From NCBI GenBank assembly GCA_029851415.1, contig CM056743.1, positions 14,810,727 to 14,874,726 on the forward strand: a DNA stretch of 64,000 nt, read 5' to 3'. Positions 1 to 10,119 of this stretch are shown in pieces. The DNA comes from Eretmocerus hayati (Eukaryota > Arthropoda > Insecta > Hymenoptera > Aphelinidae). The notes below the pieces were generated by a model. That model had not been told where the DNA came from and made no database searches. It worked only from the letters and a program-made list of their open reading frames with translations. The position numbers and the translations under genes are program-made. The first letter of the stretch is position 1. Every line of letters starts with the position of its first letter.

Positions 1-454
1 TAATAGAGGCGATGGGGAAGGGATGATGAAGGGGGTAAAATAGAGGTGGCGGGTCTAGAGGCTTTTTGCGCACCTCAAGCGTGGAGAAAAGAAAGGTTCA
101 CACAGCCTTTCAAGATGACCACCAACTTGAAAGTTGACGACGCTTGCAAGCACATATTATACAGAGAATGCTTCATTCTTGTGCCACACGCCTTCCGTCA
201 GTCTTTTTTATGAGTCTGATGTATTATGTTTATATAGCAATGGTGTGCTCGCTTTGTTTTGATGATTCTTGGTTGGGACATATTTTAAATAATATAAGTT
301 GACCCTTGAGTAGTTGAGGAAGGATTAAGCTCCTTTCTGTCGAGTGTTGATACGTTAGGAGGTGTTCATCATGCAGATGTTGGTTGGAGCTGTAGATTAT
401 ATATTTGTCATGTGGACACATGAGAAATATGGACACGTCATGCAAATGAATTTT
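1..454. other. Unassigned sequence at left edge
   Basis: No coding region, RNA gene or recognisable repeat is seen. It may hold the upstream part of the decayed retrotransposon that follows, but too little is left to say. Confidence 0.4.
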
Positions 455-1190
455 CAGGCATTATTTCAAAGAGTTGACAACTCATATCCGATGTGTCTTC
501 GTGTCAATCTTTTATAGTAAAGCTTAGGAAAATCGGGATGCATCAACCGTTTCGATTTTGGTGAGCTAGCTGTCTTTAGCAAACATCACTCACAAGTTGT
601 TTGTTTTGCAGAGGGCATTCATAAACAAGAGTCCCACCTGTAATGGGCATTCCTCGGGGTAATGTTCTTGACCCCGTGTGTATTTTTGATCAATGATCAT
701 CCTCAGGCCCTAATACATAACAAATGTGCCATGTTTGCAAATGACTCTAGCTGATATCTCCATTGTCTCCATGAGAAACTTTTTGAAGAATTCGTCGAAC
801 ATATTGGACTGATATCTTCAGATGCTTCAAGGAGTTGCGAAGTGTGCACCAGATAACGCACTTGAACTTAATGCATCAAAAATATCTGCCATCATTCTCA
901 GAAGCATACTTAGCCTCAAAAAGATACATTTGTGGTAATAGTCACAGATCCAAGTCATAAGATTCGCAGTGCTGTATTGAAACCATATCAGAACTCCTAA
1001 GAATTTTCGACTAATTATTCGACTGGGGATAAAAGGTTAATCAAACAAATCAACATATTCATGGATGCCTCTTTTCTTTGGCAAAACTGCTGCCCGCAGT
1101 CTGGCTCGAGTACGAACGCAACAATTTAGTGAGTATAGCTTACAAAGAGAGTCCAAGGGGTTCGGGAGCTGGATCTGTCTGAAACTCTAG
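455..1190 (+). pseudogene. Decayed non-LTR retrotransposon reverse transcriptase
   Basis: Translating in shifting plus-strand frames gives the order of motifs expected of a LINE reverse transcriptase. A KAFDxVD-like remnant (LFQRVDN) lies near 461, then SKLRKIG near 516, GIPRGNVLDPV near 645 (the GxPQGSVLGP motif) and AMFANDSS near 728 (the FADD catalytic motif with one Asp replaced by Asn). ALELNASKISAIIL follows near 855 and a conserved C-terminal stretch, TAARSLA, near 1088. Several frameshifts and stops separate these blocks, so it cannot make an enzyme. The clade cannot be fixed from this fragment; the order and spacing suit Jockey/CR1-like elements. The call rests on motif recognition by eye. 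Confidence 0.75.
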
Positions 1191-1697
1191 GAATCATCAT
1201 CTTTTAGCACCACAAGATGATACCCCATCACAGCTCGGATCGCAGCCACAGGATCTAACGCTCAAGCGTTTCCGAGCTACAACCCATGACTTATGCATTA
1301 CAGTATATCTATGTATACCATTTTTTCCATATATATATATATATATAGATATATTGTGAAACATGGGTTATACCCTGTAGTTCACTTACAGGGGTTTGTC
1401 AGACCCCAAAACTGAGATACCAAAGTGCCTAAGCCTCCATTGTAGATTCTCAGCAAGAGGAACCATAAGGCACGCCAAGCACCAGTCTTGGGGCCAGACT
1501 CCTTTTAACCAAATTTGGGCCTAAGGCCCGGTTACAGTATCCCATGAACTGGGCCTGGAGGTTCGTCACACTCGAAAACCTTAGGAGCTTCTCACAGCCT
1601 TATGATTTACACACAATGTTTGTATCGGGCTCATCTAAGGAACATGCCTTGGTATTTCAATGTCACATCTCACCCGCGTGAGTCTGAGCTGGCTGTC
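1191..1697. other. Unassigned, with (AT)n tract and a shared repeat block
   Basis: It contains an AT microsatellite around 1331-1360. A block at about 1250-1325 also recurs at 4795-4865 and 48380-48440 (inverted), with a weaker match near 48050. It shares the palindrome AACGCTCAAGCGTT and a GAGCTACAAC-type segment. No gene is seen. Confidence 0.5.
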
Positions 1698-1754
1698 CAC
1701 TCACCAGGGGAGTCCGGAGTCTCCGGGCTTTGAAATCTCATCAAAATTCTTTTT

Positions 1755-2075
1755 TGCAATTTTGTGCGCAAAGTTGTGCGTAAATCTAACTTCTCTTCAT
1801 TATCAACAGTGTGTAAAGTAATGCGCAAAAGACTTCTCGCACAGTTTTACATTTGCGCACCGATAAACTGTACGTGAAATTAATTTCACGCACAGATTGC
1901 AATGCGTAAATGTAAATTCTCGCACTTGTCATTTGGCATATCTGTAAGATGTGGAACGATCTTGAGGATCTTTTCCAACTCATGGAAGTGTACGGTCCTA
2001 AATGTTCCACGCACGCGTAAATGATCATACATTCGAACGTATACATGTATACCCGCCCGTATGTGACAACGTGAC
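1755..2075. repeat. Left subterminal array of TGCG/CGCA motifs
   Basis: Short motifs of the type TGCGCAAA, TGCGTAAA and TCGCAC recur in both orientations at irregular spacing of about 15-40 bases. The same motif family occurs on the other side of the recombinase gene and in repeats at 15.9, 17.8, 19.0 and 29.2 kb. Dense subterminal motifs in DNA transposons are commonly recombinase or transposase binding sites. That role here is inference. Confidence 0.5.
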
Positions 2076-2316
2076 TGCGAGAACGCACAGGACGCGCCGT
2101 GGGGAAGAAAAAAAGGGGGGGGGCAATATACCCTCCCTCACGGGCTCCGAAATGACGCTGTACCCTCCCTCACGTGCTCCAAAACGACGCTATACCTCAC
2201 TCGACAACGACGCTTAGCTGAGCTCGCTGACGCCATTTTAAGTACCGCCGCGTTTTCTCCTCGACACCTTACAGTGCCTTGTGCTCCAATTTTTTGTATT
2301 ACAGCCCAAATCGACA

Positions 2317-3762
2317 ATGCCTCGAGCGCTTAAAAAAGTTAAAAAAGTTAAAAAATACAAGCGAATCATAGCTGTCCAAAACTACGACGAATATGAAGAC
2401 ATGGAGGTATCAGACCAAGAGAATTTGCCTGATGACGTTCTCGAGGCGGCTGCTGAGGCAATAGAGATTGGATTGCCAACAAAGTCAAAAGAGATCTATG
2501 AAAGAACCTATGAGAATTACGTGACTTGGAAAAGGATGAAAAAAATCTCCAGTACTGGTGAGAAGGTTCTCTTGGCATATTTCCAACATCTTGGGAAGTC
2601 TCTGGCTCCATCAACACTCTGGGCTAAATGGAGCATGCTCAAAACAATGGTTGAGAAGAATGAGCACATAAATATTAACCGTTATCAAAAACTGAAACGT
2701 TTGCTCAAACAGAAGAATGTGGGCTATACTTGCAAAAAATCTCCAACATTATCGTCAGAAGATATCCAAGGTTTCTTAGTCAACGCACCAAACAAGGATC
2801 ATCTAGCTGACAAGGTATGTCATCACAAAAGTTGTCACATTATCTTGAATCATATCACTACTCTGGCTTTCTCTTGTATCCTACAACTTCCTATAACACT
2901 AATTGATTCAATTCAGATTTGGTCGTTGAATTCTAAAATACTCAATCCAGACTCGTTATGACTACTTTTGCCCTTACGAGTCCTGTCAGAATCTCTCAAG
3001 TTTCATGATGCAAATCACTATTAACCTACTATAAAATATGCTCAATTATTGTTACAGGTAGCATTAATAGTTGGTGTGACTGGAGCATGACGTGAAGAGT
3101 TGCACACTATGAAATTGACAAATATGTCAATACACGACACTCACATGGTGATAACTCTTCCATACACCAAAACTGGAATTGTTCGCACTTTCACCATCAA
3201 CCAGCCTCTCTCAGATTATGTCAGAGCCTACATCAATCTTCGTCCAGAGAACATTGACCATGACTATCTGTTCATCAACTTCAGAGATGGGAAATGTACT
3301 AGACAACGTATTGGAATAAACAAGATTGGAGCAGTACCCCAAAAGGTAGCAGATTGGCTTGGACTGGACAATTCTTATCTGTACACAGGACACAGTTTTA
3401 GGAGGACATCTGCTACTTTGCTCGCTAATGCTGGAGCATCCATAACTGAATTGAAAAGACATGGTGGATGGAAATCACCAGCAGTTGCTGAAGGTTATGT
3501 TGCTGACTCTATTGGTAATAAGCGAAAGATTTGTGACAAAATTACAAGTTCATTCATAGATGCAATTCCTGGCTGTTCGTCAAATAACCATGTTACTAAG
3601 AGAAGTAGAGTCTCAAATCAGAACTGTAATGTAGTAATGAGTCCAGATAGTCATGATGATTTAAACAGGTCAATGCGCTCTATAAATATTTCAAGTAATG
3701 GCAACGCTGACTCTGGACAATACGCAAGACCTCCCTTCAACATCCAGATATCTTTCATGTAA
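2317..3762 (+). pseudogene. Crypton-type tyrosine recombinase, one intron, one in-frame stop
   Basis: Two exons join in phase 0: 2317-2814 and 3058-3762, around a 243-bp GT-AG intron (donor AAG|GTATGT, acceptor TTACAG|GTA). The product would be about 400 residues. The start chosen is the ATG at 2317, which opens a lysine-rich basic head; GTG at 2281 is the frame's upstream limit. An N-terminal helical, SAM-like DNA-binding part spans about residues 50-165. The catalytic domain shows the first Arg in REEL (residue 178), HSFR (H278 to R281), RHGGW (H301, W304) and the Tyr nucleophile in EGYV (Y313). This H-x-x-R...Y pattern is that of phage-integrase-type recombinases, and the layout fits insect Cryptons. 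A TGA at 3088-3090 falls one codon before the first catalytic Arg, where homologues usually have Cys or Arg. It is the only break seen. A domesticated gene or a sequencing error are alternatives. Confidence 0.8.
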
Positions 3763-4476
3763 TAATTAAATGATTGAAAATTATTTGCTCTTTTGTTGAT
3801 TAGAACTGGTTATATATCCACGTTGAACGTGTGAAACTAGAAATATTTTAGTTATCAAACTCTTGAATCTGACTATCGAGTCCAAAAATTGTTGTATTTT
3901 TCAAAGACGATTTCGAATTTTTCTTAAAATTTTGTGGAATCATACAAGATACTGTGTTAACGCTGTCTCTGCAAGTTTCACAGAGGAAATGTGAGTGACA
4001 GTCATGGATCTCATTCTATACTGAATTAGTTAGTCGTTACAATTAGTTCTCGCCAGCATCTGATCACATTCTTTTGATAAGAATGTTCATGATCAAGATG
4101 ACTGATGGGTTCATATTACTTTTTGATATTCAAAAAAATGTTCAGTTCTAATTCACCTAGAAAAAACTCTGAAAGTATGATCGTGTATACTCAACCAACA
4201 AAAACGAATATTTAGTTTATTACTCTGAACTCTGATCCTGTTTTTGATTATTTGAATTCTGTAAGTAAGTAATTGAATTCATTAAATATCTGACTAATCC
4301 AATTTGAAGACTTCTTATTTAATAACTCACCAAAGAATATTATTTATTGAGAATGATTTTTTTCAACTACCCAATTATTTATCTGTACAGTCTTGAATGT
4401 TTTATTATTCGAAAATCAACTTCGATTGAAATTGTGCATTGTCTACAAAATATTTATGGAGGAAGACTTTTTTAAA
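3763..4476. other. A+T-rich sequence 3' of the recombinase
   Basis: No open frame or repeat of note. It is presumably the 3' untranslated and non-coding part of the Crypton unit. Confidence 0.4.
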
Positions 4477-4560
4477 CCATTTTCAGAATTTTTTTTTCAG
4501 TCGGGGGGCTCCGCCCCCCGAACCCCCGCCCCCCATCCCCCGACCCACCATACCAAACGC
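4477..4560. repeat. GC-rich hairpin block, shared family
   Basis: A T-rich tract ending TTCAGTCGG is followed by the perfect stem-loop GGGGGGCTCCGCCCCCC (4503-4519) and C-rich sequence. The same T-tract, CAGTCGG and hairpin order occurs at 28751-28850, and in reverse complement at 17962-18064. The shared lead-in sequence (CAGAAT then the T-run) shows common descent rather than chance GC richness. Confidence 0.7.
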
Positions 4561-4584
4561 AGCTTTCGTAGCTGCGGTGATACA

Positions 4585-4735
4585 ACTTTGCGCACTCATT
4601 GCAAAAAATAATATACGCAACGCGTGCGAGAGGTTTCCGCACTCGTTGCCGACTCGTGCGAGAAATAAAATTCACGCACTCGATCGGCAACTTGTGCGGA
4701 AATCGCCCTTCTCGCACTTGTTGCGTAATGTACTA
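4585..4735. repeat. Right subterminal array of TGCG/CGCA motifs
   Basis: At least ten copies of CGCAC, TGCGAGA or TGCGGAA motifs in both orientations lie between the GC hairpin and the palindrome at 4769. It mirrors the array at 1755-2075. Confidence 0.5.
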
Positions 4736-4768
4736 TTACAGTTTCTTACCACCTAGAATATGAAGAAC

Positions 4769-4937
4769 CCAAAGCAACTCTGTCAAATATGGGCCTCCCG
4801 TTCAGAGCTACAGCTTATGACATTAGCATTGCCCATATAAGCCCACGTTAGAAAGTGATATACATAGATATAGTAGCAATATTGACGTTTCTGGCTGTAG
4901 CTCAGAACAGAAGGCCCATTTGACAGAGTTGCTTTGG
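4769..4937. repeat. Imperfect palindrome, ~45-bp arms
   Basis: Left arm 4769-4814 and right arm 4894-4937 pair almost fully (CCAAAGCAACTCTGTCAAAT against its complement, then GGGCCT and GAGCTACAGC). The ~80-bp loop contains a segment related to the block at 1250-1325. It directly abuts the right 22-bp inverted repeat of the Crypton unit. Confidence 0.7.
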
Positions 4938-4968
4938 ACCCGGAGACTCCGGACTCCCCTTGTAAGTG

Positions 4969-5037
4969 TCGTAGGGATTATCTTTCCAGATCATTCGCGA
5001 TTGCCGCCATTTTCTCACATCTAAATTTTCTCTTGCC
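4969..5037. other. Short spacer
   Basis: Nothing recognised between the Crypton unit and the next MITE. Confidence 0.3.
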
Positions 5038-5601
5038 TACACTGTAAAAAATGTTGAATGAAATTCACCATCTAGCTTGGTAAAAATACAACTCCGGGAG
5101 TTGTGAATTTCATCCCATTTCTTGTAACTTTACAAACGCTTGTAAATTTACTAGTCTCAGAGGGGGTAATAGTTGGATACCAGTCTCAGACTGGTAAAAT
5201 TTTCTGTAATATTCCCTCGTTGAGGCTTGTAAAATTCAGCTCAACCGAGCATGCGCGGATCTAAGTTTGGTCTGCTGGGCCCACGCACAACTAACCTAAA
5301 AAGCTCCTCCGCGGTCGAGTGTTTATGTCTCGAGCGATGAATTTTCGACTCGCACGGGTTTTTTACCCTCTTCAAAATTATCGTGGATTAAGATGCTTCA
5401 TTCCGAGACTCCATATCATTAGAAAAAGCCCCTGAGTAGCCCGTACGCTTCAGTTGAACAAGATTTCTTCAGGTCTGAAATTTACCGTCGGCCGGTAAAT
5501 GAAATTTACAAGCCGCTTGTAAATTTATACGTCCCAGCGTGGTATCCAACTATTACCCTCTCTGAGACTTGTAATTTTACATAAAAATTTTTTACAGTGT
5601 A
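5038..5601. mobile_element. Mariner-type MITE with TA duplication
   Basis: The ends are inverted repeats (CACTGTAAAAAAT at 5040, ATTTTTTACAGTG ending at 5599), each flanked by TA at 5038 and 5600. Subterminal inverted matches continue inward: ATTTACAAGCG-type and GGTAATAGTTGGATACC at 5166, against GGTATCCAACTATTACC at 5540. No transposase remnant is present, so it is non-autonomous. TA duplication and CAC-type ends fit the Tc1/mariner superfamily. Confidence 0.75.
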
Positions 5602-6100
5602 TGGAAACTCAGCGTCAGAGAAAACAGTCAAGATGAAACAACGTGGCCTGTCGTATTTGTTGCTCCCCCCCCCCCCCCAGACGAAGCCTTTATCCAGTGT
5701 CTTATCAACCGTGCTTCACATCTCTTACATACTTGCTCGTCAGAATGATCTGAAGGTTATTCTTATAAAGTCTCTCCGAGATCGTGATCGCTATGATTGG
5801 TTCGAGTGCGCACTTTGCATGAATAGCTAAAAACTATTCCGCCATTTAATCTTTCGGTTTTGCTATTTAGATTGCTCAACTGCATTTAAAATCAAGGATT
5901 GTTTGTATTCTTCCAGTAGTGTGAATGATTTATTCAGTGAACGCTCGGTAGAATATGAACTGAGACCAGTGAGAACAATTGAACAGAAATCTAGTAATTT
6001 GAACTGGGTATATTTTTTACCCACCCATAGGCTTCGGCGTTTCTGGAGCAAATTGTCAGACCATGTTGTCAACCAAGACTCGCTGTTCACGTTTAAAAAT
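5602..6100. other. Unassigned, contains a poly-C tract
   Basis: A C-run of 14 is present near 5665. No convincing coding region was seen. Confidence 0.4.
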
Positions 6101-7315
6101 GAGGGCCCGGATTAAAGAACTCGTTCCGTCGCAGCAGCGCGCTCGAGTGAGCCAGGATGGGGGTAATTGTTAAAAATTGCTTTTTTGTAAAAAAGAAATT
6201 ATATTCATATAGAGTCCCTCAGGGAGTATTCAGGGAGTCATTCTGTACATTGAAAGTTTTGTCGTCAGAATCGTATTATTCGAATTAAAAAATATTTGGT
6301 GATAAATTTTTTTATCCCGGGGTCGAGCACTTTTTGGCCTTCCTCGGGTCAGATCTCCGCTAAAAATCCACGAATCATTCTGAAATTTTGCACATTAGTG
6401 TTCGAAGTAATGACAACGACATTGGTCAAGATAAAAAATATAAGTCTATAAATAAACAAAAGTTTGTTGATAATAATTGAATAGTGCACGTCGTTTGCGA
6501 TTTTCCAAGCTCCAGGCAGAGAAGTGTGTTACAAAAGTTGGATTTGGAAAAACTCAAAGCGACAAATTTGTTTGTTAACTTATTTGGAAGATTTCTGCCA
6601 AGTTTGAAGGTGATTGGAATAAAATTGAGTGAGCTAGCGAGAGACAAAGATATTTGCGCTTTGACGACGTTCCGAGGCGTTTGGGTCTGCTTACCTGCCG
6701 AGCGGAGAAGAAGCTCTCACTATGGGCATATCGGTCTGACGTTTTGCGCGTCGGAACGTCGTGAAAGCGCAAATATCTTTGTCTCTCGCTAGCTCACTCA
6801 ATTTTATTCCAATCACCTTCAAACTTTGCAGAAATCTTCCAAATAAGTTAACGAATAAATTTGTTGCTTTGAGATTCTCCAAATCCAACTTTTGTAACAC
6901 ACTTTCCTGCCTGGAGCTTAGAAAACCGCAAACGACGCGCACTATTCAATTATTATCAACAAACTCTTGTTTATTCATAGACTTATATTCTTCATCTAGA
7001 CCAATGTCGTTGTCGTCACTTTGAACACTAGTGTGCAAAATTTCAGAATGATTCGTGCATTTTTAGCGGAGATCTGACCCGAGGAAGTCCGAAAAGTACT
7101 CGACCCCGGGACAAGAAAATTATCACCAAATAATTTTTAATTCGGATACTACGATTCTGACAGCAAAACTTTCAATGTACAGAATGAGCGCCCTGACGAA
7201 CTCTATATGAATATAATTTTTTTTTTACAAAAAAGCAACTTTGTACAATTACCCCCCACTCCGGCTCACTCGAGCGCGCTACTGCGACGGAACGAGTTCT
7301 TTGATCCGGGCCCTC
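6101..7315. mobile_element. 1.2-kb foldback element (long inverted repeats)
   Basis: Two arms of about 570 bp (6101-6675 and 6752-7315) are reverse complements of each other with few differences, separated by a 76-bp spacer. Termini are GAGGGCCCGGAT and its complement. AAAT occurs immediately outside both ends (6097-6100 and 7316-7319), a possible 4-bp target duplication. Open frames inside mirror each other on opposite strands, as expected from the palindrome, and show no protein family. A transcript would form a long double-stranded RNA. Confidence 0.85.
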
Positions 7316-7319
7316 AAAT

Positions 7320-8234
7320 GTCTTACGGTCGGCACTCATTGGAACATCATTGTATGATACCTCAACTACTATTGCTCGTTGAATGGTTCTCTTGCCAATT
7401 CGGTTGATAGTAGGAAGTTGAGAAACAAGGTCGATACTCCTTGCTTACATCTTAATTTTATAGTATAATTTTAGTAATTCTTTTGTAAGTTCATTTATAA
7501 GGGCAGTATTGCCCGTAAACATTAATAAATACAAAAATGAATATCTCACACCAGCCCAGATATCACACGTGAAGTATATTCTGTATTGAAAGTTTTCTCA
7601 AATCTTCTACGCTTACTATGATCAAAAAATCGCGCAGGAAGCTGGAAAAGAGTTCGTCTGTATGGTCCTCGTATGACCTGTTCATTTACACTCAATTATT
7701 GTCATTCATCTCTTTTAGGTGGGCAAGCGAAACCTCCTCTCCCTCCATTCCGGCCCGAGGGGCAAGTAACTGTTGTTTTCCCCCAAATTTGTCGAAGTAC
7801 AGTTCCCGAATATCTTTCTTGGATCTCTCCGGTTCGATAGATCTTTATGTTTATGTAGGAAAATAATGATGAATCTGTAGAAATGTCACTAAAGTACCTC
7901 TGCAGATATTCAGAAGCAGGAACGATATTATGGAAATCAGTAAAGCTGAGTGCAGTAGCGGAACTTAATCCCTATTTTGGTATCAGATAATATGAAAGAT
8001 AGTGTGACACTGCATGTATCATGACACTGCGCGTAGATGGATGGTTTCGTACGAAGGACTTGTCGTGCGCCTCCAGAAAATATTTTTTATTCGAATCGCT
8101 TCAAATCGCGCGAAAGGACTTCTTTTTCAATTAATATACAATAATTAACCTAAGAAGAATTTGTAGTCGTGATTGAATATATCGAACCGCGATTTCGTAA
8201 CGCCATGTCTCGTGAATAATATTTTTGCATTTTT
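7320..8234. other. Unassigned sequence
   Basis: No gene, repeat or structural signal that I can support. Confidence 0.35.
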
Positions 8235-8560
8235 GTAAAGCTAACACCACGGAGCGTTAGCCATTCTTAACTTCTCCGAGTAACGACGTGCGCCGTTATT
8301 TGCCGTACATAGTAAGTAAATTAACGCAATGTAGAGTTACCAGCCCTTCAGGCGGCGCTAACGCCACGAGGAGTAACCCCCCCCCCCCCCGGTGGAACGA
8401 GCCCTCGATAACGCCAGCGTGCGTTAGCGTGACCGAAAATCGACAACGCGGCGTGCAGTTGGTAAGATGTATTATGAATATCGATTCACGCTACGTATCG
8501 TTACCAGGCGGGCATTTAGGACTAACGCCATGTCGCGTACAGTATGTACATTTTTGTATG
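8235..8560. repeat. Cluster of TAACG/CGTTA motifs
   Basis: Motifs such as TAACGCCA, CGTTAGC, TAACGACG and GTTACCAG occur a dozen times in both orientations within about 320 bp, with a poly-C tract near 8380. This lies just upstream of a TATA box, so it may be the control region of a mobile-element promoter. That use is inference. Confidence 0.45.
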
Positions 8561-8606
8561 TAGGTCACGGCACGTATCGTGACTTCGAGTCATCAGGCCC
8601 GGTCTC

Positions 8607-8614
8607 TATATAAG
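8607..8614 (+). promoter_or_regulatory. TATA box of a promoter-like region
   Basis: CTATATAAGG sits at the boundary between A+T-rich DNA and a GC-rich block (8615-8780), an arrangement seen in U3/R junctions of LTR retrotransposons. No initiator of clear consensus, no second LTR and no coding region follows. It could be a solo LTR, with the right limit near 8937 (sequence ends CCCGACA), but the left end was not found. Confidence 0.3.
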
Positions 8615-8937
8615 GGACCGCGAATCTAGACGAGAGGGGAGAAAGTCTTCACCGCGAAGCCGGCTTCACGCTCCACGTCGCTCCGTTCTCGTGTTCCGGA
8701 CCGCCACTCACGGCGACGCGATAGCCCTCCCCTCGTGCCGAGAGCGGGAGCGGGATGTGCGCGCGCGAACTTCCGATCTCAAGTGTGCATGTATGAGTGT
8801 CCGATCCATAGAGGCATGCGCGATGTGTAACAGAATCTCTTCATCAAAGAACATAAAGTGACCTTGTGATTTTTTTTTACAAAAAACTGTTGATTCTTTT
8901 GCCGTATGTACCCCGCCCACTCAAACTCATCCCGACA

Positions 8938-9126
8938 GGGGTCTGATTGTGGAATCTTGCGCGCGCCCGCTGCGTTGCGTAGGATAGCGTAGGATAGAGT
9001 AGGATATCATTCCTCTATTCTGATTGGTTGGAGCCGGGAGAAAGAGCCAATCAAAAGAGAGGAAAGATATCCTACACTATCCTACGCAACGCAGCGGGCG
9101 CGCGCAAGATTCCACAATCAGACCCC
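8938..9126. mobile_element. 189-bp near-full palindrome (MITE)
   Basis: Both ends read GGGGTCTGATTGTGGAATCT in opposite orientation, and pairing continues through GCGCGCCCGCTGCGTTGCGTA and GGATATC to a short centre near 9040. The element is almost one complete hairpin. No target duplication is clear, and the superfamily is unknown. Confidence 0.75.
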
Positions 9127-10119
9127 AGGCGGATAATTTCGCCCGCGCATCGAACAGCACAAGCAGTGGAATAGCCGTTCCGGAAAGCAGCAGCAGCAGA
9201 ATCATATTTTCACTTCACATGGTCGGCTTCGTAATCCGTTTCTCTTTTTTTTTGCTGATCCCTTTTTATTTCTTGTGTTTGAGTGATAGGTGCGGTATTT
9301 TGTTGAGTAGACATTTTTATTTCTTATCTACCGCCCTTATCAGATTGTTTATGGCACGAGCAAAACGAGTGCCATAAGTCCTTTGTAGCAAAACTACCCA
9401 TTTGCACGCAGTCTCATACGATATTTTATAGCACAATAATCCAAAAATCATGTCCAAAGTTGATTAAAAAATGATGTTTTGACTGAGTTATGTTCATTAA
9501 TCCCTTCAGCCTACTCTAGCTTCACTAGAGGCTGATCTTCAGTACAAAGAGTGGGACGAGTTCTGATCCGTTCAATGTTCAAGGTTCACTCTGAGCTGGT
9601 CCTTCTGCAGCTCGATTGAGGACATATTGTAGTGCTGGTCCTCCTGCAGATTCTGGGTATCACCGTATCCCGAAATGCGGGATCAAGTCTTGTTTGAATT
9701 CACTACTCGACGAACGTCGCTTTGTTGCGCGGTTTCTACGCGCGCGTGGGCGATACCTAATAATAGTAAACAGTCTAACACTTGTACAAAGGCTGATCAA
9801 CTAACTTTTGTTCATACTAAAATTTATAGCTTTCAATTCAAACGGATGTTTCAAAATTCGTCCCACATGTAGCCGTGCGCGTACCTCGGAGCTATCCTGT
9901 GAGTTACGCGCTCTCCGGGAATCTGTTGAGTCAACCTGTGGTCAAAATTTTGCTATTCAATCAAATGGAAGCTACTCGAAAGACAAGCAATCCTCAATCG
10001 CAACTAAGCAATTTTCAATTGCTTTGGGTGATCTGGGCCACCCCGGCATGGCGGGACGCCACATGCCGAACGAGCGTTAGTGAGATGTTCAATTAAAACG
10101 GTAGTCTGAGTTATGTACA
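9127..10119. other. Unassigned sequence
   Basis: No gene seen. Short open frames here lack any recognised motif. Confidence 0.35.

Larger units (their letters stand above)
1698..4968 (+). mobile_element. Candidate Crypton-type DNA transposon unit with inverted repeats
   Basis: A tyrosine-recombinase gene sits inside a 3.27-kb segment. Its ends carry a perfect 22-bp inverted repeat (1706-1727 and 4939-4960, core GGGGAGTCCGGAGTCTCCGG), with weaker matching extending about 8 bases further out. Inside both ends lie arrays of a TGCG/CGCA motif (1755-2075 and 4585-4735), and a GC-rich hairpin follows the gene at 4503. Cryptons as known lack terminal inverted repeats and move as circles through their tyrosine recombinase. 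The inverted repeat may therefore be a feature of this family, or may belong to other repeats into which the gene inserted. No target-site duplication was identified. Confidence 0.5.

Noticed and set aside
6484..7024. Mirror-image frames of 83-102 codons in the foldback
   Set aside because: They are the two strands of the same palindrome, with no known domain.
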